The position numbers were made by a program, and so were the translations under genes. 64,000 bases of DNA from Davidsoniella eucalypti (taxonomy: Eukaryota > Ascomycota > Sordariomycetes > Microascales > Ceratocystidaceae), in the NCBI GenBank assembly GCA_004009845.1, contig RMBW01000002.1, positions 186,001-250,000 on the forward strand, in the 5' to 3' direction. Position 1 is the first letter of the stretch. Each line of letters begins with the position of its first letter. A model generated the notes under the pieces. That model was not told the origin of the DNA, ran no database searches, and worked only from the letters and a program-made list of their open reading frames with translations. Of this stretch, positions 21,657-34,869 are shown one piece after another.

Positions 21657-23071
21657 ATGGCTAAGGGAAAGTGGATGTAAGTTGAAATGAACTGATTGGT
21701 CTTCTATATAAAGCGACTAGCAGCTAATAATGGCCTCTCTGTAGTGACAAGAAGAATGCGACGCATTTCCAGCTCGTGTACCGTCCCCAAAATGACCCGT
21801 TGATTCACGACGAAAGCGCACCTGGAATGGTGTTGAACCCTATTCAAACCCCCGAAGAGCCTTCGACTAGCACACATCAGGTCGGCCAGACGCTGAGAAA
21901 TTTGAGTTCTGAGCTCGGCTCTGCTGCACACATCCGCGATAACGAGGGTGAAGCTGCCAATTACGGAATCTACTACGATGATACTGAGTATGATTACATG
22001 AAGCACATGCGTGAGATTGGCTCTTCGAATGGCGACGGCCAGGCTGTCTTCATCGAAGCCAACAAGCCAGAGACCAAGGGCAAGAAGAAGATGAACCTTG
22101 AGGATGCCATCAAGCAGATGAGCATCAGTGAAAAGCCCCTCGAAACCCTCGACGAGTCTATTCTGCCCTCCAAGAACCTCCAACCCATCAGTTACCGGAA
22201 CCAGCAGAACCTGCCCGACTCTATCGCTGGGTTCCAGCCTGATATGGACCCTCGCCTACGGGAAGTTCTGGAGGCACTTGAGGATGATGCTTACGTCGAC
22301 GAAGAGGACGATTCAATCTTCCAAAACCTAACTACTGACAGAGAAGAACTTGACGAATATGAGTTCGACGAGACCTACGACGAGATATTTGGAGAAGGCG
22401 CAGGTGGCGCAGATGATGATGGTTGGGAGTCAGATGGTACTGCCAAGCCAACCAACGAGTACAAGGACTCTATTAACCCTACCATTATCAACTCCGAAGA
22501 TGATGATGAAGTTCCCGACTTGGTGTCCGTAGACGAAAACGGTATTCCTATCCCGCCTCCCGCTGCTGGTGACTGGATGGAGGACTTCAAACAGTTCAAG
22601 AAGGACCAGAAGGAAAAGAAGAAGGTCAGCTTCCAACCTTCAGAGATGCAGGCATCCGCCTGGACTGCTACTACAGGCGGTGGTCAGCGCAAGAGAAGAA
22701 AGGGAGCTCTATCCACACCATCCATGACTTCGATGTCTTCGTCCGTACTTGTTCGGACCGAGCAACTAGAGCTGCTAGACCGCCGCTACGAGGTTCTACA
22801 GAACAAGGAATTCACCAACTGGGAGAACATGATGGATGACAACGCGTCGATGTCTGAAATGTCCGCTATGTCCACTATTTCGACTGTTCAGGGTGATGTC
22901 CGCCAGGACTTCGACAACATTCTGGATGAGTTCCTAGGCGGCAGTGAGGTCATGGCCAAGGGCCCCAAGTCTAAGAAGCAGCAGAAGAAGCAGAGACAAC
23001 TTGATGGAGTTGCCCGTCTTGACGAACTTCGTCGCAGTCTAGGCCCTGCCCGCATCAAGGGCCGCAACTGA
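21657..23071 (+). CDS. LTV1: LTV1, 40S ribosomal subunit maturation and export factor
   Basis: Two exons, 21657-21676 and 21745-23071, encode 448 residues. The tiny first exon encodes MAKGKW and part of Ile; after splicing the N terminus reads KKNATHFQLVYRPQNDP, the strongly conserved Ltv1 start. Ltv1 binds Rps3 and Enp1 on pre-40S particles and is phosphorylated by casein kinase 1 before release. Acidic stretches (EEDDSIFQNLTTDREELD, EDDDEVPDLVS) and several Ser-rich segments fit that. A C-terminal helix lies around RTEQLELLDRRYEVLQNK, and the end is basic. The intron shows donor GTAAGT and acceptor GTAG. Head to head with LSG1, followed by SAC3 on the same strand. Confidence 0.95.
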
Positions 23072-23995
23072 AAGAAAAACTTAATGATTGGGACGTACAA
23101 AAAACTGAAGCTATCAACATCATACAGAGAGTATCGGCGTTTGGGGACAAACAAAAGTCTTTTTTTTTCTTTGCCTTTTTAGGATTATATTAGTGGATCT
23201 CGGCACACTTGAGCTTTTAGATGTAGAATCATAGGGCAGGCGCATATTTAGCGACGTTTCAAGCGATTATTTGTTGTACGAAATGGAATAACCGAACTTT
23301 GAACTTTACAACCAAATATGTGATTCTTGGTGTGATTATTGTATGTATGTACACTTATAGATGTAGTATTGTTGTCTGAACTTAGTATGGGGACTTAACC
23401 GTCGCCTATTTTATCCACCATGTGCTGACTCATCAAGCTACTACACGTGACACGCGAAAGCTGTAGTGGGTCCCGGTGCGCTTCGCGGATAGTAGCTCCC
23501 CTGGTCTTTTTGGCCTTGCGCGTCTCTACGATTTTCTTAGTGGTTAGTTTGCTTTACTAGGACATTTTAATTTTTTTCGGTTTGGCTTTACTTGGTTGAA
23601 GATAATTGGCGTTGGTTGTTCAAAGGCCTCGCTCATTTATCCATTTAATTCCCCATCTTCCATCGCACTGGAATTTTTCATCGCATTATTTGTTCATGTC
23701 CATTTCTGTCTATCCTGCCCGTTCTGAATATCAACTTGACGACATAACACGTCTTCTAACAACTTGGCGTTGACTTTCTGTAGCCTTGCGACTTTGTTGG
23801 CGCATGTGCATCGCTTGTTCTTTTTCTTGGTTGTTCTGTCTTTAATTCGCGTCACTCTTTTGTCACATTTGCCCTTTGCCTATATTTTATTCGCACCTTG
23901 CTCAGTAATCGCCTGCTCTGAATACACCGAACCGAATCTATCCTCTTATCTACGCCCCATCCGCCGATGCTCGATATTGCTACGTCTTGACGACG
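23072..23995. other. Intergenic: LTV1 3' flank and SAC3 promoter/leader
   Basis: About 920 bases. The last 450 are rich in C and T and probably include the SAC3 transcript leader. A TGACTCA site lies at 23426-23432. No exon beyond SAC3 is supported. Confidence 0.5.
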
Positions 23996-26900
23996 ATGCC
24001 AGCTTTTGCCGGGAACGGGTTTGGCAGTACCGGTCAAGCTTCTACGATGACTGCTTCTCAGTTACCTTTCGGCCAACCCTTTGGCGGCGCTTCGGCTCTC
24101 GGCGGCACTACTAGCAACGGCAGTAATCCGTTCCAATCTGGCATCAGGCCAGCCGACGCACCATCAAATGCCTTTGCCAGCGCGTTAAGCGGAGCACCGA
24201 CGACGAATGCGAATGGCGCCGCTAGTAATCCGTTTAGCACAAAGCTTCCTCCGGCATCGCCATCTTCAAATCCATTTCTTAGCGGTCCGAAGCCCAGCAC
24301 TGGCGCACCAGCATTTGGTCAACCGTCTCCATTCGGATCAACTTCTCTCGTGACATCTGCGCCCAAGACATCTCCAGGTAGGCCTTGGTTCCTTTGCTTG
24401 AACGCTTGGCGCGCATTCTAACACAGTAATCACATCTAGCATTCGGTCAGCCGCCATCTTCGGGCTTCTCCAGCGCATCTCAGACCGCCTCATCGGCTCC
24501 AGCATTTGGCACTTCGTCTACTAGTGTATTCGGCTCTTCTTCCTCCAATACATTTGGGTCCGCTGCTTCAAACACTTTCGGCTCATCATATAACAGCAGC
24601 TGGCCACAAAAATCTTCTTCGGTACTGACACAGGACACTTCGAAAATGCTACCACCACCAAAACCTGCCGTTCCATCAGGGGCTTCTGCCCTTGGTAGTA
24701 ACGCGCCTAGAAAAGTTATAGTCAGCACCAAGCCTAGCAACGTCAAATTAGGTGCCAATGCAGAGCCAATGGACACCAACAATCCGTATGCGAACCGGAT
24801 ATACCAGCGACTAATGGCAGAGAAGATCTTTCCGCCAAAGTGGCCTTCAAATCCAGGCGACCCAAATAACAAGACAGTCATGGCGAATTTCCGCGAGCAG
24901 TACAAGACATATAGAGACAACGCACGAGCGTCTCTAGTAAAGTCTGCCTTGATCGACGATCCAGACACAAGACGCAAGTTATCTGAAGCTATCGAGTTCA
25001 AGGGCATCTGCGAAGACATGTGCCCCGACTACGAAAAGATGCTTAGAATCACAGAGCACGATATCAAATCAGATGAAAAAGACCCCGACACTTCCATCCC
25101 GCAGACTCACCTGATGGTCAAAAAGCTGGCGCGCTCAGCTGCTGGCCAGGAGGCGCCTTTACCTATGGACGTACGATCTATTGCGTGTATTAGAAGGACT
25201 GTCGACTATCTCCTTGACGACCTTATGCAGACCGAGGAAAATCTTCCAGCAACGCATGGCTTCCTTTGGGATAGAACAAGAGCAATCCGTCGAGACTTTG
25301 CCTTCTTCTCTAGCATGAACAAAGAGGAGATGCTCGACCAAATCTACTGTTTGGAAACCCTCACGCGTTTCCATGTTACAGCGTTGCATCTAATGTCTCG
25401 ACCAGGATTTGCCCCGGAGGACTTTTCCGAGCAACAAGAAGTCGAGCAGCTGGGCAAGTCTCTTCTATCGCTGATTTACGCATATGACGACTGCCGAGCA
25501 CAGAAAATCGAGTGTGTCAACGAGACCGAGTTCCGCGCATATTATCTAGTGCTGCGTGCCTTTGATACGAATATCTTGGATGTGTTGGAATCAGAGTGGA
25601 ACATTGGTCCATTAATGAACTCCAAGAACATTCAGATTGCTCTGGCAATCTTGCAATCCCTCAAGACACCTCGTGATGTCCGTGGCCCAATCCGCTTAGG
25701 TGTCGGTACACTAACAGCGCCGTTCACTAACTTCTTCGATCTGGTGGCGAGTCCGTCTGTGTCATTCACTATGGCCTGCTTTTCCGAGATCCATTTTGGT
25801 CGCTATCGTAGAGCTGTGCTCCGTGGTCTCAACAAAGCATTTGCTCGACCCCGTGGTCATGCCAAAGACATCACAGCCAACAGCATCAATGCACACTTAA
25901 AGTTTGATACTGTTGAGGAGTGTATCGACTTTGTAGAACTGCATGGCTTGAGCTTCACTCCAGAAGCTGTTCCGGGCGACCGGGCGCTTGTAGCTCAATA
26001 TGGCCAGAGTTTGGAACAACCACGTATCAAGAATGCCTTTTCAAGGGCCATGGTGGACTGCAAACGTGGCAAGCATCCTTTACCATATCTTATTCGCCAT
26101 GCTGTCTATCAAAGCGAGTCGGCCAACACAGTTGAATCTGCTGTGCCTTCTTCGATTTTGTTAGCACAACGTCCACCTGCCTTTACAATGACCGGAAACT
26201 CCGTGTTTGCTTCTTCTGCTAAGCCAACGGCTGTAATTCAACCGCCTTCATCGTCAACTCCATTTGGTACCTTAGGAGCCTCATCTGCATTCTCGTCCCT
26301 TGGTAGTTCGCAGCCTACTTCTGTTCTTGCGTTAAATAATATGCTAAATACAAGCCCATTCACAAACGGATCAACACCCTCTACCTTGCAGTTTACACCA
26401 TCAACTCTAGCGGCTCCAGCTCCTTCTATCTTGTCACAGCTTTTGAAACCTGCTGGCCAGTTGTCATTCGGACAAGAGGCCAAAATAGCTCCCTCGGTAC
26501 TATCACAGTCTGCTGCGCCCAAGCCCTCAATACTTGGTGGTTCTGTTCTAAATCATGCACAACCTCCTAGCTTGGGGCCATCTTTTACCTTTCCATCATC
26601 AACCACGACTTCTATCCCTACTCTCCAACCAGCGTCTGTTTATATTTCTCCTTTGACGCCAAAAATATCCGCCCCATCTACCTCTTCGATTTTCAATGTA
26701 CCATCTACTGCTTCTACGACAAGCCAACCAACAACAATTACACCAAACCCTATAGCTCCGAGACCTGCGGTATCTGCGACTCCTTTTGCCGCTTCCATAA
26801 AACCTGCCTCGGTCTTTGATACGACTCCAATGCCCACACCTTCGTTTTCTTTTCCTCCCGCCAACACTAATAAGACTCCAGAGCACTCGTCAACAGAGAT

Positions 26901-28365
26901 GTTCGCCCCTTCACCATCAATATCTTCAAGTACGCCGGCCACACAACCGCCACAACACCTCTTTGCCAACGCGGATCCGCGGACAAAACTAGCTGCCTTC
27001 TCAGGATCCGCCTACAACGCTCCTGTCAAGAAGACAGTTGACAAGAAGGCCATAGTAGAAGGCATAACGAAGTGGTACACACTTGGCGACGACGGCCTTC
27101 TACAGCAGTTTTACCTTTACATGGCTGAGGAGATCGTGCAAGAAACGTATCATACATATGTTGCTGAACAACAGCGGCTAAAAGAGGAGGAAGAGGCAGC
27201 AACCGATCTGGCCAAGGCAATTAAGTTCCGTACTTACAGCTTACAAGTGCGGTTCTTCTACCTTTGGAGAAATATTGCCCGACAACGCCGACTAGCAACT
27301 TTACGTCGCTCTGGCCGTGAACAACTACGGGCATACCAACAGGCCCAGCTAGCCGAAAAGAAGAAAGCGGAACGAGTTACGAAAAGACGAATGGAGGAAG
27401 ACATTGCAAACCATGAGAATGTGCGTATGTTTCATGAAGTCACAAAGAGAAGCCGGCAACAGCTTCTTGTCCACGATGTCGACATGTTGGATTCGAGTGT
27501 CGTGGGCAGCTTTGATGATATCCGTGGACTTTCTGCTCGTATTGGTCGCGAAGACGATGTCGGCTCCGTTTGGAGTGTACCGGATGCTCCAGACGCCATC
27601 AAGGCCAAGAAGGATAAACTGGGGAAAAAGAAGAAGCCAGATACAAAATCGATGCCAGCGCCCCCCTTACCTAGACCACAGCGCTCAGAATCAGTTGCTT
27701 CTACTTTGTCAGTTGGCGGCAAAACCCAGTCTTTACTAGAACAGTATGCGCTTTCTAGATCAGGTTCTGTTCTACAGTCTACTCCGGCCCCTGGCAGCGC
27801 AAACGGTGGCTTCCGACGATCGCAATTCTCTACTCCACCCGCAGAAGTTCAAGCTCCCGATAAACGACAAAGCAAAGTTTCTGACCGGTGGAGGCTCAAG
27901 GCCATGGGCTTAACGACTATGCCCAACGGATCCATTCTTCCCGACCGTATCGCGCAGCAAGTCCTATACCAAAAGAAACGCCACGACGGAGCCGGGCACT
28001 TTGGAGCATCGTCTTCATCCAGACAACGCCGTGTATCCTCGGCAGACCTCGACATGCGGATATCTCGTGCTAAAGCGCTACTTCCTCCCGCGCCACGGTC
28101 CGGATCTTCTAGTCGAGCACCGTCAGCTAGAGTCTCGGCGGCCATGGAAGATCACCGGCGGAAGCGGTCAGCAGACGAAGCACTCGGATCGGCTGGTGTC
28201 GATCTCGACCACGGAGACTCGATGATGGCTACTAAGCGTATTGTGCTTGAGGCCCAGAAGGCACGCCGTGAAATCGAGGATCTGCGCAATGACATGGAGG
28301 AGAGCGTGTCATGGATGCAAGAAGAGGCGGCACGGTTGCAAAGTCATACCCCAACCCGATTTTAA
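23996..28365 (+). CDS. SAC3: SAC3, scaffold of the TREX-2 mRNA export complex
   Basis: Two exons, 23996-24377 and 24440-28365, encode 1435 residues. The N-terminal 200 residues carry repeated FG/PFG dipeptides (FGQPF, NPFQSG, FGSSS), which bind the export receptor Mex67. The SAC3/GANP domain spans about residues 300-680 and opens with FKGICEDMCPDYEKMLR; it binds Thp1 and Sem1. A Pro/Ser/Thr-rich linker follows. Near 990-1120 is a long charged helix (KWYTLGDDGLLQQFYLYMAE onward), expected to be the CID that binds Cdc31 and Sus1 and docks TREX-2 at the nuclear pore. The C terminus is disordered and ends in a short coiled coil. Filamentous Sac3 proteins share this extended length. The intron (donor GTAGGC, acceptor CTAG) lies within the FG region. 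Confidence 0.95.
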
Positions 28366-28861
28366 TTGGATTTTATCATATCATGAACACAATGGAAGCA
28401 TATATTGGTCTTTTTCTAAGGAACTAGATTATGGATGGCTGCCTTTCTTTTCTCTTTCTTTTCTGGTCTATTCACAACTAGCATCTGCCACTACCATTTC
28501 CTTTATCTTGTTATTTTCTTTTTTTTTCTCATCCCTGGCCTATCGTCGCGGACGGGCTTTGTTACATTAGTATTTGCTTCAACCACTCACAAAACCACAC
28601 ATCATAGGATTATTCGATCAAAGCGAGGGCGTTGGTGTTTACTTAGTTTACTTTCTGGGTTATATCTTTTAGTATTAGTCTTCTTTCTTTACTGTTTATA
28701 TCATATCCAAGCATAGACGATGCATGCGCGGCATGGCATAGTCGGCCATCTCTTTTTTTCTCTGTTTCGTACGAACACACAATGTTTTTTTATACATGAA
28801 ATTAACGTGATATATTGTGCATGGACGAACTGTGCATTACAAACTTTTCTCAACAAATCTA
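28366..28861. other. Intergenic between convergent SAC3 and a surface-protein gene
   Basis: About 500 bases, T-rich, holding two 3' flanks. No further exon. Confidence 0.5.
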
Positions 28862-30652
28862 CTACTTGATAGCCTTGACCGGCGGTGGATCGAAGACGAG
28901 CTGGAGATTAACTGTCTCAACAGGGCTCCCATTCGTCCTCAGTGGCATCTCTCGTGACTTGAACCACAGACTAGCTTTTTCACGGCCACTCATTCTACGT
29001 GATTGCATCTGTACCGCCGGCATATTGGAGCCTGATCCAGCACCTCCACCCCCGCCACCACCAGAATTTGGGAGCGGCCATGCACTGGGGCTCAACAAGG
29101 GCGGACTAATCAACGGAGGGCTAAACGCACCCGAGCTAGCCGACTGGCCAGATACCGGTGTGGCAAAACGGCCCTGTGGCGTATATATGGCGGTAGACGA
29201 AGCTCCGTGCTTGATCAACGGCGTGGTGGAATGGGTCGACGATGGTGTTGGTGTGAAGTATTCATCGGGGGTACGCGCGGTCAGTGGGGATGTGGTTAGG
29301 GTTGGCAAGGCTGCGCGTAGAGATGCGTGGGCTGGTGGTGGGTATGCGTGGGTTGTGGGACATTCAACGAAGGCGCTTTGGGCTGGACTTGCTAGTTCGC
29401 CGATGGTGTTGAGACCATTGCTGATAGTACTACCGTGGCCGAGACGGGGAGAGTTCCAGGCCACAACACCGGGAGCTGCACCAGGCAGAGTTGCCGTAAG
29501 ACTCCGTCTCTCGGTGTGGATGGCGTCACTGCCGGAGATGTCGTCGGGGAAGGCTGGTGTCAGCGGCGTAACCCGTGTGACACAACGGAAGGAAAGAGAA
29601 GATAGTGTACGGCGCTTATCACGCCCTGTCCTCTTCTTTTTCTTATTGTTCTTGCCTTTACCTATGGTACTCTGGAGATGCAAGGCTAGGCCGTTCTCGC
29701 CAGAGCCTCGGTCTCTACGGCGTCTTTGTAAACACAGGAACATGGCAAGGCTTCCGAAGATTAAGGCAATGCCGCCAACCACAATGCCGATGATGGCCGG
29801 AAGGGAAAGAGCAGGCTCTGGAGCACCGCCGTTACTGGAAGATGAAGAGGAAGAAGAAGCAGATGATGTTGATGATTGTGAGATCGTAGTGTTAGAAAAC
29901 ACGGAGTCACTGAGAACTAGGGTTGTGCCAGTCGAGGGTTTCTGGTCACACCCGGCTTGTAAGGCGACGATGACTTTTGATCTTCAAGTTAGAAAACTAG
30001 TCACGTTCTATTCGTTATTCATACTGGCGAACTTACAGTTGGCAATGAAGTTCTCAGAAGAGTCCGACTCTTCACAGGACAAACACTTGGACGGAGCATC
30101 GGCAGTAGAGACGGCTCCGTTGCAATACCCATACTCTGACTCTGTGACGCTACTAGTGTTCAAGTCGCCGTACAGCCACTGATCTTCCAGGCCTCCACAG
30201 GCGGTCGATGTGCCGCATGGGCTAGAGCTTGATGTGCCGTTATATCCCAAGACACAGCTGGCGAGTGTGAAACGTATGTTATCTACAGCACCAACGAGGT
30301 TAGTAATGAAATTGCCTATAAGAGGTGATTAGGGTTACTTACATAAGAACCACATATTGTCGTTCTCTGAGCCTGAGCCAGACACATAAGAGCTTTCTTG
30401 AAGACAACTTAGACATTGCTTGTTTGCCTTGCCCAAGGCTGTTGCCTCAAACGAAGTGTCAGAACAAACTATATCTTCGGTAGTTGTAGGTGAAGAAGAC
30501 GAGCTCCCTGCGCCAAGACAGTATTCGGTACAAGGAGAACCATCTGTGACTCGCAGAGCCACGGTAAGGGTTGAGAACAGTAAGAAACATATTATAAAAG
30601 ACAGCGAGAAGCTAGCTCTCGAGGAAAATGAGGATGTGTTCGTGAGAGACAT
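28862..30652 (-). CDS. Cysteine-rich single-pass membrane protein, paralog 1 (fungal 'LPXTG-domain' type)
   Basis: Three exons, 30343-30652, 30037-30282 and 28862-29973, encode 555 residues. The N terminus is a signal peptide (core FSLSFIICFLLFSTLTVA). The ectodomain has two cysteine modules: CTEYC...C...CLSC, then CVLG...C...C...YGYC...CLSC, followed by AGCDQKPSTG. A Ser/Thr stalk precedes one membrane segment (about 243-267), a basic stop-transfer CLQRRRR and a 280-residue cytosolic tail rich in Ser, Thr, Pro with many S/T-P sites and a Gly run. The layout resembles wall-stress sensors of the Wsc/Mid2 kind, but the cysteine pattern is not WSC. Similar proteins in filamentous ascomycetes are, as I recall, labelled 'LPXTG-domain-containing', a label without functional meaning. 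Function unknown. Two further copies lie at 37299 and 51378, with introns at the same positions. Confidence 0.85.
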
Positions 30653-32979
30653 TACGGGAAATCTTAGTCTTAAGGGACAATTAAAGGTAGTAAATAAACG
30701 AAGAAAAGAAAAGAAAGAGGGGGGGGGGGGTATCAAGATGCAACAATGGAAACGAAAGAACGCTAGAGAGCAATATAATTAAGAAAGTAATAGATTATTG
30801 ATGATAACAACGGTGAGAATTCTTGAAGGACCGGCTTCTAGAAAAACTTGAACGATAGTGATGATGTGGGAAGAAAAGAAAAGAAAACGTGATACTATTG
30901 CTCCCAGCAGAAAGGTATGAGGTATCTTGAAGTCATGAAAACGAGTTTGAAAACAAAACCAAATAGACAAGCAAGGGAACTGTCCTAGTTTGGGGGCCCT
31001 TTCATGATATAAACAACAAGTCTCCTCTCGTAAGAGCCTACATATATGTATAATTAATCATGGCTCAACATACCATATGCTTACAATATTCTCTCCGGGC
31101 AAAACAGCCTGCAGCCGCTGACATTGGCCGTCCTTGTGCAATTCACGTCTTATTCTAGCACTCAGTACGACGTCATCCTATAGACTTATTCCTCCACGAG
31201 AGTCTATCACAGCGCATTATGTCCAATAAGAAGCCAACATCTATATGCAGGGGGGGGACGAAAGATCGGTGGGGCTAGACGGTGATAACAAGACACGAAA
31301 AAAAGACGCTACGGCAGAACAAATACTACTTTTACTAGTGACTAAAGAAGGACAAAATAACTCTATTGTATGATGGTGACGAGAAGATTTGTTAGATATA
31401 GGCGAATGTGGGATTTCACTGTAGGCTTCCCTTTCTTGGAACTAGGACAAGGCCGTAGTGGAACTTGACAATCCAGGAGCGAGGCCGCATAGCAAGTGAC
31501 GGGCTTGGCAAGGAACCAATCAGAATCGTATCACTAAGTAAGCTGGGATAGACGATCCCATCGTGAGCAGGAACTGTGATGGTCTCAAGCTTGTAGTCAA
31601 GACATGGTGTAGGACATATGAGTTCATGACGAGGAACGACGATCTCTGCTTCTCTTAGTACACATAAACGAAGTTAGGAACGACTTCGACAAGTATTGAG
31701 GGTGTGATATCTTGCAGTTTCAAGTTTCCGGTTCTCAATCTTCTCTACAGATATGCTGACATCATCATCACCGAGACTTGTCACATCCTATTTCCCAATT
31801 TGTATTTTGGGCGCTTGACTATATCTTCAAATTTTCCGAATCCGGTTCCTAAAAGGGAATCTCCATACAAGTTCTTAATACTAATATTCCTCCCGGTCTT
31901 CTTTTTTTCTCTGCTTGTTTAACCGCCCGTTTTTTTGCGTGATTGTAATTCAACATCATAGCTGAAGTCGGGCGACGATGTAACCCTAAATCTCTCGTCA
32001 ACTAGCGCCCAATTCAAGGCAGGAACCTCGGATTCAAATTTTTCATCATCTTAATCTTCAAGGCCTTGATGTGGAAACTTCCGCTTCCTGAGCTTATGTA
32101 TTGCAGGATGACAGACCTCTTTTGGAGAGCGCCTTCTAAAAGGAAACATTGAATAGGAGATGATAAAAAAGCTTATTCTAGAGCTCCATGTACAAGCAAC
32201 TTGAATTAGGTGATGGGCATGAGGAAAACATGAGGAAAACACGCAATGTCACATTTGAAATATCATAAGATGGTCTTGTCATATTAAGCGCCGGAATATA
32301 TTGTTCCTGGTGATCACGTGTGAGTAGATGCAGTAAGATCGACTGATCTCTTATCATATTTTCACTTCATCACATCGTATATCATGAAGACGCTGAGACT
32401 CTTTTTGCTTTATAGCTTTAGAACTCTTTTATTTAATGACCTTCTTTGTATCGGTTTATAAGAAAACGACTTTTATTACACTCGCAAATAGTTTAGCCAT
32501 GAAATACGCAACAAAAAAATATGCAATGCGAGATGGTTTGGAGGATATTGTGATGTGTATGTGTTTGTGTTATTTGAATGATTCCTGCTTAGTAACAAGG
32601 AAGAAACAAAACACATTTGAGAAATGAAAAGAAAAGAGGGCGTGATAAGAAACACAGCAAGAGAAAGAAAAAAATATAGAAAACTCCTAAAGACTCCGTT
32701 TGAGATATGAGAAACAAGAAGAACGGTAAAGAACCAAAGAAAAATAAAATAAACAACAAATGGAGAGAAAATAAGAGGACATTCCTAAAGAAGCTGCACG
32801 CATAGAACGCGCATCAATGGCTTTGAAAGAAAACGACTGGACGCAGGAGTTGCTGACCATGTGACAAGACAGGACAGGACGTATGAAGTAAAAGTATAGG
32901 GCATCACCAGCAAGAGAAGGAAGACAGTGAGTGATAAGAAACAGATAACTAGGTGAGATACGGGGTTGTTTCCCACTGT
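30653..32979. other. Long intergenic region upstream of surface-protein paralog 1, reaching the CBF5 3' end
   Basis: 2.3 kb. Read on the minus strand, the 300 bases before the start codon are pyrimidine-rich and include a C12 tract at 30719-30730. A G8 run lies at 31250-31257. I looked for exons on both strands and found none with a family signature or convincing splice context. It may contain a long 5' leader or an unrecognised non-coding transcript. Confidence 0.45.
30719..30730 (+). repeat. G12 homopolymer (C12 on the coding strand of paralog 1)
   Basis: Twelve G residues on the plus strand, 66 bases upstream of the paralog 1 start codon on its coding strand, probably within the 5' leader. 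Confidence 0.9.
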
Positions 32980-34869
32980 TTAGTCGCTGTCCTCATCCAT
33001 AGCGTCGCCCTTGCTCTTCTTGGAAGCCTTGGCAGCCTTCTTCGAAGCCTTTCTCCGCTTACGCTCGGCGCGCTCCTCAGCAGTCTCACCATCGTGCTTC
33101 TTGCGCTTCTTGTCCTCGCCAGCAGCGGGGGTCTCGGCGACAGTGGCGGGAGTCTCAGCAACCTTCTCGACGGCGGCCTTGGCGGGGGTAGCCGGGGCGA
33201 CAGCGGCCTCGGTGGAAGCGGGAACGTCGACGACTGGGTTGCCGGTGATGGCAGTGGCGGGCGAGATCTGTCCGCTAAAGTCCTTGTAATCGGACTTCCA
33301 CTTGGAGGGGGTGTTTTCGTTGATGCGGCCGTGCTTGTCCAGCTTGCCATCGGCTCTCATCTTCTTCTTCTCCAGGGCAACGGGGCCAAGACCCCAGCGG
33401 CGGGGGTACAGGTCGCGCTCCATAATGCAACGCTTCACCTTGGCAACAACACCGTGGTCGCAGGTAGTCATCTCCAGAGTCGACATCATGGCGATACCAA
33501 TGGCGATAGCCTCACCCTTGGTGGTCATCAGGACAACCTCCTCGTGGGCCTCGATAGAGTCCTCGTAGCGCAGCAGACCGGGAACCATCAGCTTAGCACC
33601 GTAGCAAATGGCGTTGATAGTGCTGTCCTTGACGACAATGCGCTTGTAGCCGACAAGCAGAGTCTCCAGAGGCTGGATGATCTTACGCAGATAAGCCTCA
33701 TCGCGAGTGTTATCCATGAGCCACTGGGCGTCCATGACATCGTGCAGAGTGACCAGGTTCTTGGTCTCGTCCATGGCACCAGAGCGCACACGACGCAGCT
33801 CCTGCATGTGACCACCAACACCGAGAAGAAGACCCAGGTGAACGCAAAGGGTACGGATATAAGTACCAGCCTCGCAGGACACCCAGAAGACACCGAGACC
33901 ACGCTCATTATCGAACTCAATCAGCTTGCTATCGTGGATGGTACGGATACGGAGCTGACGCTTAACGGCTGAGATAAGAGGAGGGCGCTGGAACACTGCA
34001 AGATGTTAGTACATGAGCTGATATGTGCTAAATATGGCTTAAATATACTTACGAGCACCGGTGAGGGTCTCTAGAGCGCGGGCAACCTGAGTGGTGCCAC
34101 CGGGAACCTTGCCGTGAACACGGAGGACGGCAACACTAGCGCCAATGTTAGCAAAAAAAGAAACCTTTTTTATCAAGAATGAGATATATCGAGACTTACT
34201 ACTCCTTACCAGCAGACTGCTGGGACTTGACCAAGCGGGTGGCACGGTCAATGCAGACAATCAGAGAACCAGTGACCTTGGGATCCAGGGTACCGGAGTG
34301 ACCAGTCTTCTCGCAGCTGTTTAGGATGAAAACGTCAGCAAATGAGACACTTTGCTAGAGATACCTATATCGCTGGATTCATAGAGTTGTCCTTGAGACT
34401 AGAGAACTAATTCTGAGCTGATATAGAGTGGTTTAAAAACATACCGCAGAATGCGCTTGACCCAGGCGACGACTTCGTGGGACGAGGGGTTGGAGGGCTT
34501 GTCTAGGTTGATAACACCGGACGAGATGTACGACTTGATATCACGCTGTAGGACTGTTAGTACATTGCTATTGCGATGCCACTGCGACGCGATGCCGCAG
34601 ATGGCAGAGGAAGAAGAGGCTGACCTTCAAAGGGCTGCTGCCATGGGGGATGGGAGTCCAGTGGTTGGTGCGAATGAGCACTATTAAGGCACAAAAAGGT
34701 CAGAGTCTGAGTATCAAAAAGATCGTCTCTATGCGATTGAGATATGCGTACGCTTGTCGTAGTTAGCCAGCAGAAGAGGCCATGAAGAAGTGTTGATAGA
34801 AGGCACGCTGGCCGACGGCTGGATAACGTGATCGTCCTCCTTGGAGGTCTTGGCGACGTCCGTAGTCAT
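32980..34869 (-). CDS. CBF5: CBF5/dyskerin, H/ACA snoRNP pseudouridine synthase
   Basis: Six exons, 34752-34869, 34625-34680, 34445-34545, 34200-34316, 34053-34135 and 32980-33995, encode 496 residues. Cbf5 isomerises uridines in rRNA and snRNA under H/ACA guide RNAs, in the nucleolus. After a dyskerin-like N-terminal segment (NYDKLLIRTNHWTPIPHGSS) comes the TruB catalytic domain with GHSGTLDPKVTG, whose Asp is the catalytic residue. RVHGKVPGGTTQVARALE and the motif AGTYIRT follow. A PUA domain lies around LMVPGLLRYEDSIEAHEEV. The C-terminal tail is highly charged (KRRKASKKAAKASKKSKG, then DEDSD), like the KKE/D tail of the family. Introns are 57-128 bases with textbook signals, for example TACTAACATCTTGCAG. 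The antisense strand of the last exon has a long open frame that is a by-product of codon use. Confidence 0.96.

Noticed and set aside
28815..30182. 455-codon plus-strand open frame opposite surface-protein paralog 1
   Set aside because: Antisense to the conserved spliced gene; no signal, domain or family resemblance, and it crosses the introns of the real gene.
32953..33972. 339-codon open frame on the plus strand over the last CBF5 exon
   Set aside because: It is antisense to a well-conserved exon; the composition (Leu/Ser/Gly/Val repeats) mirrors CBF5 codon use and shows no domain.
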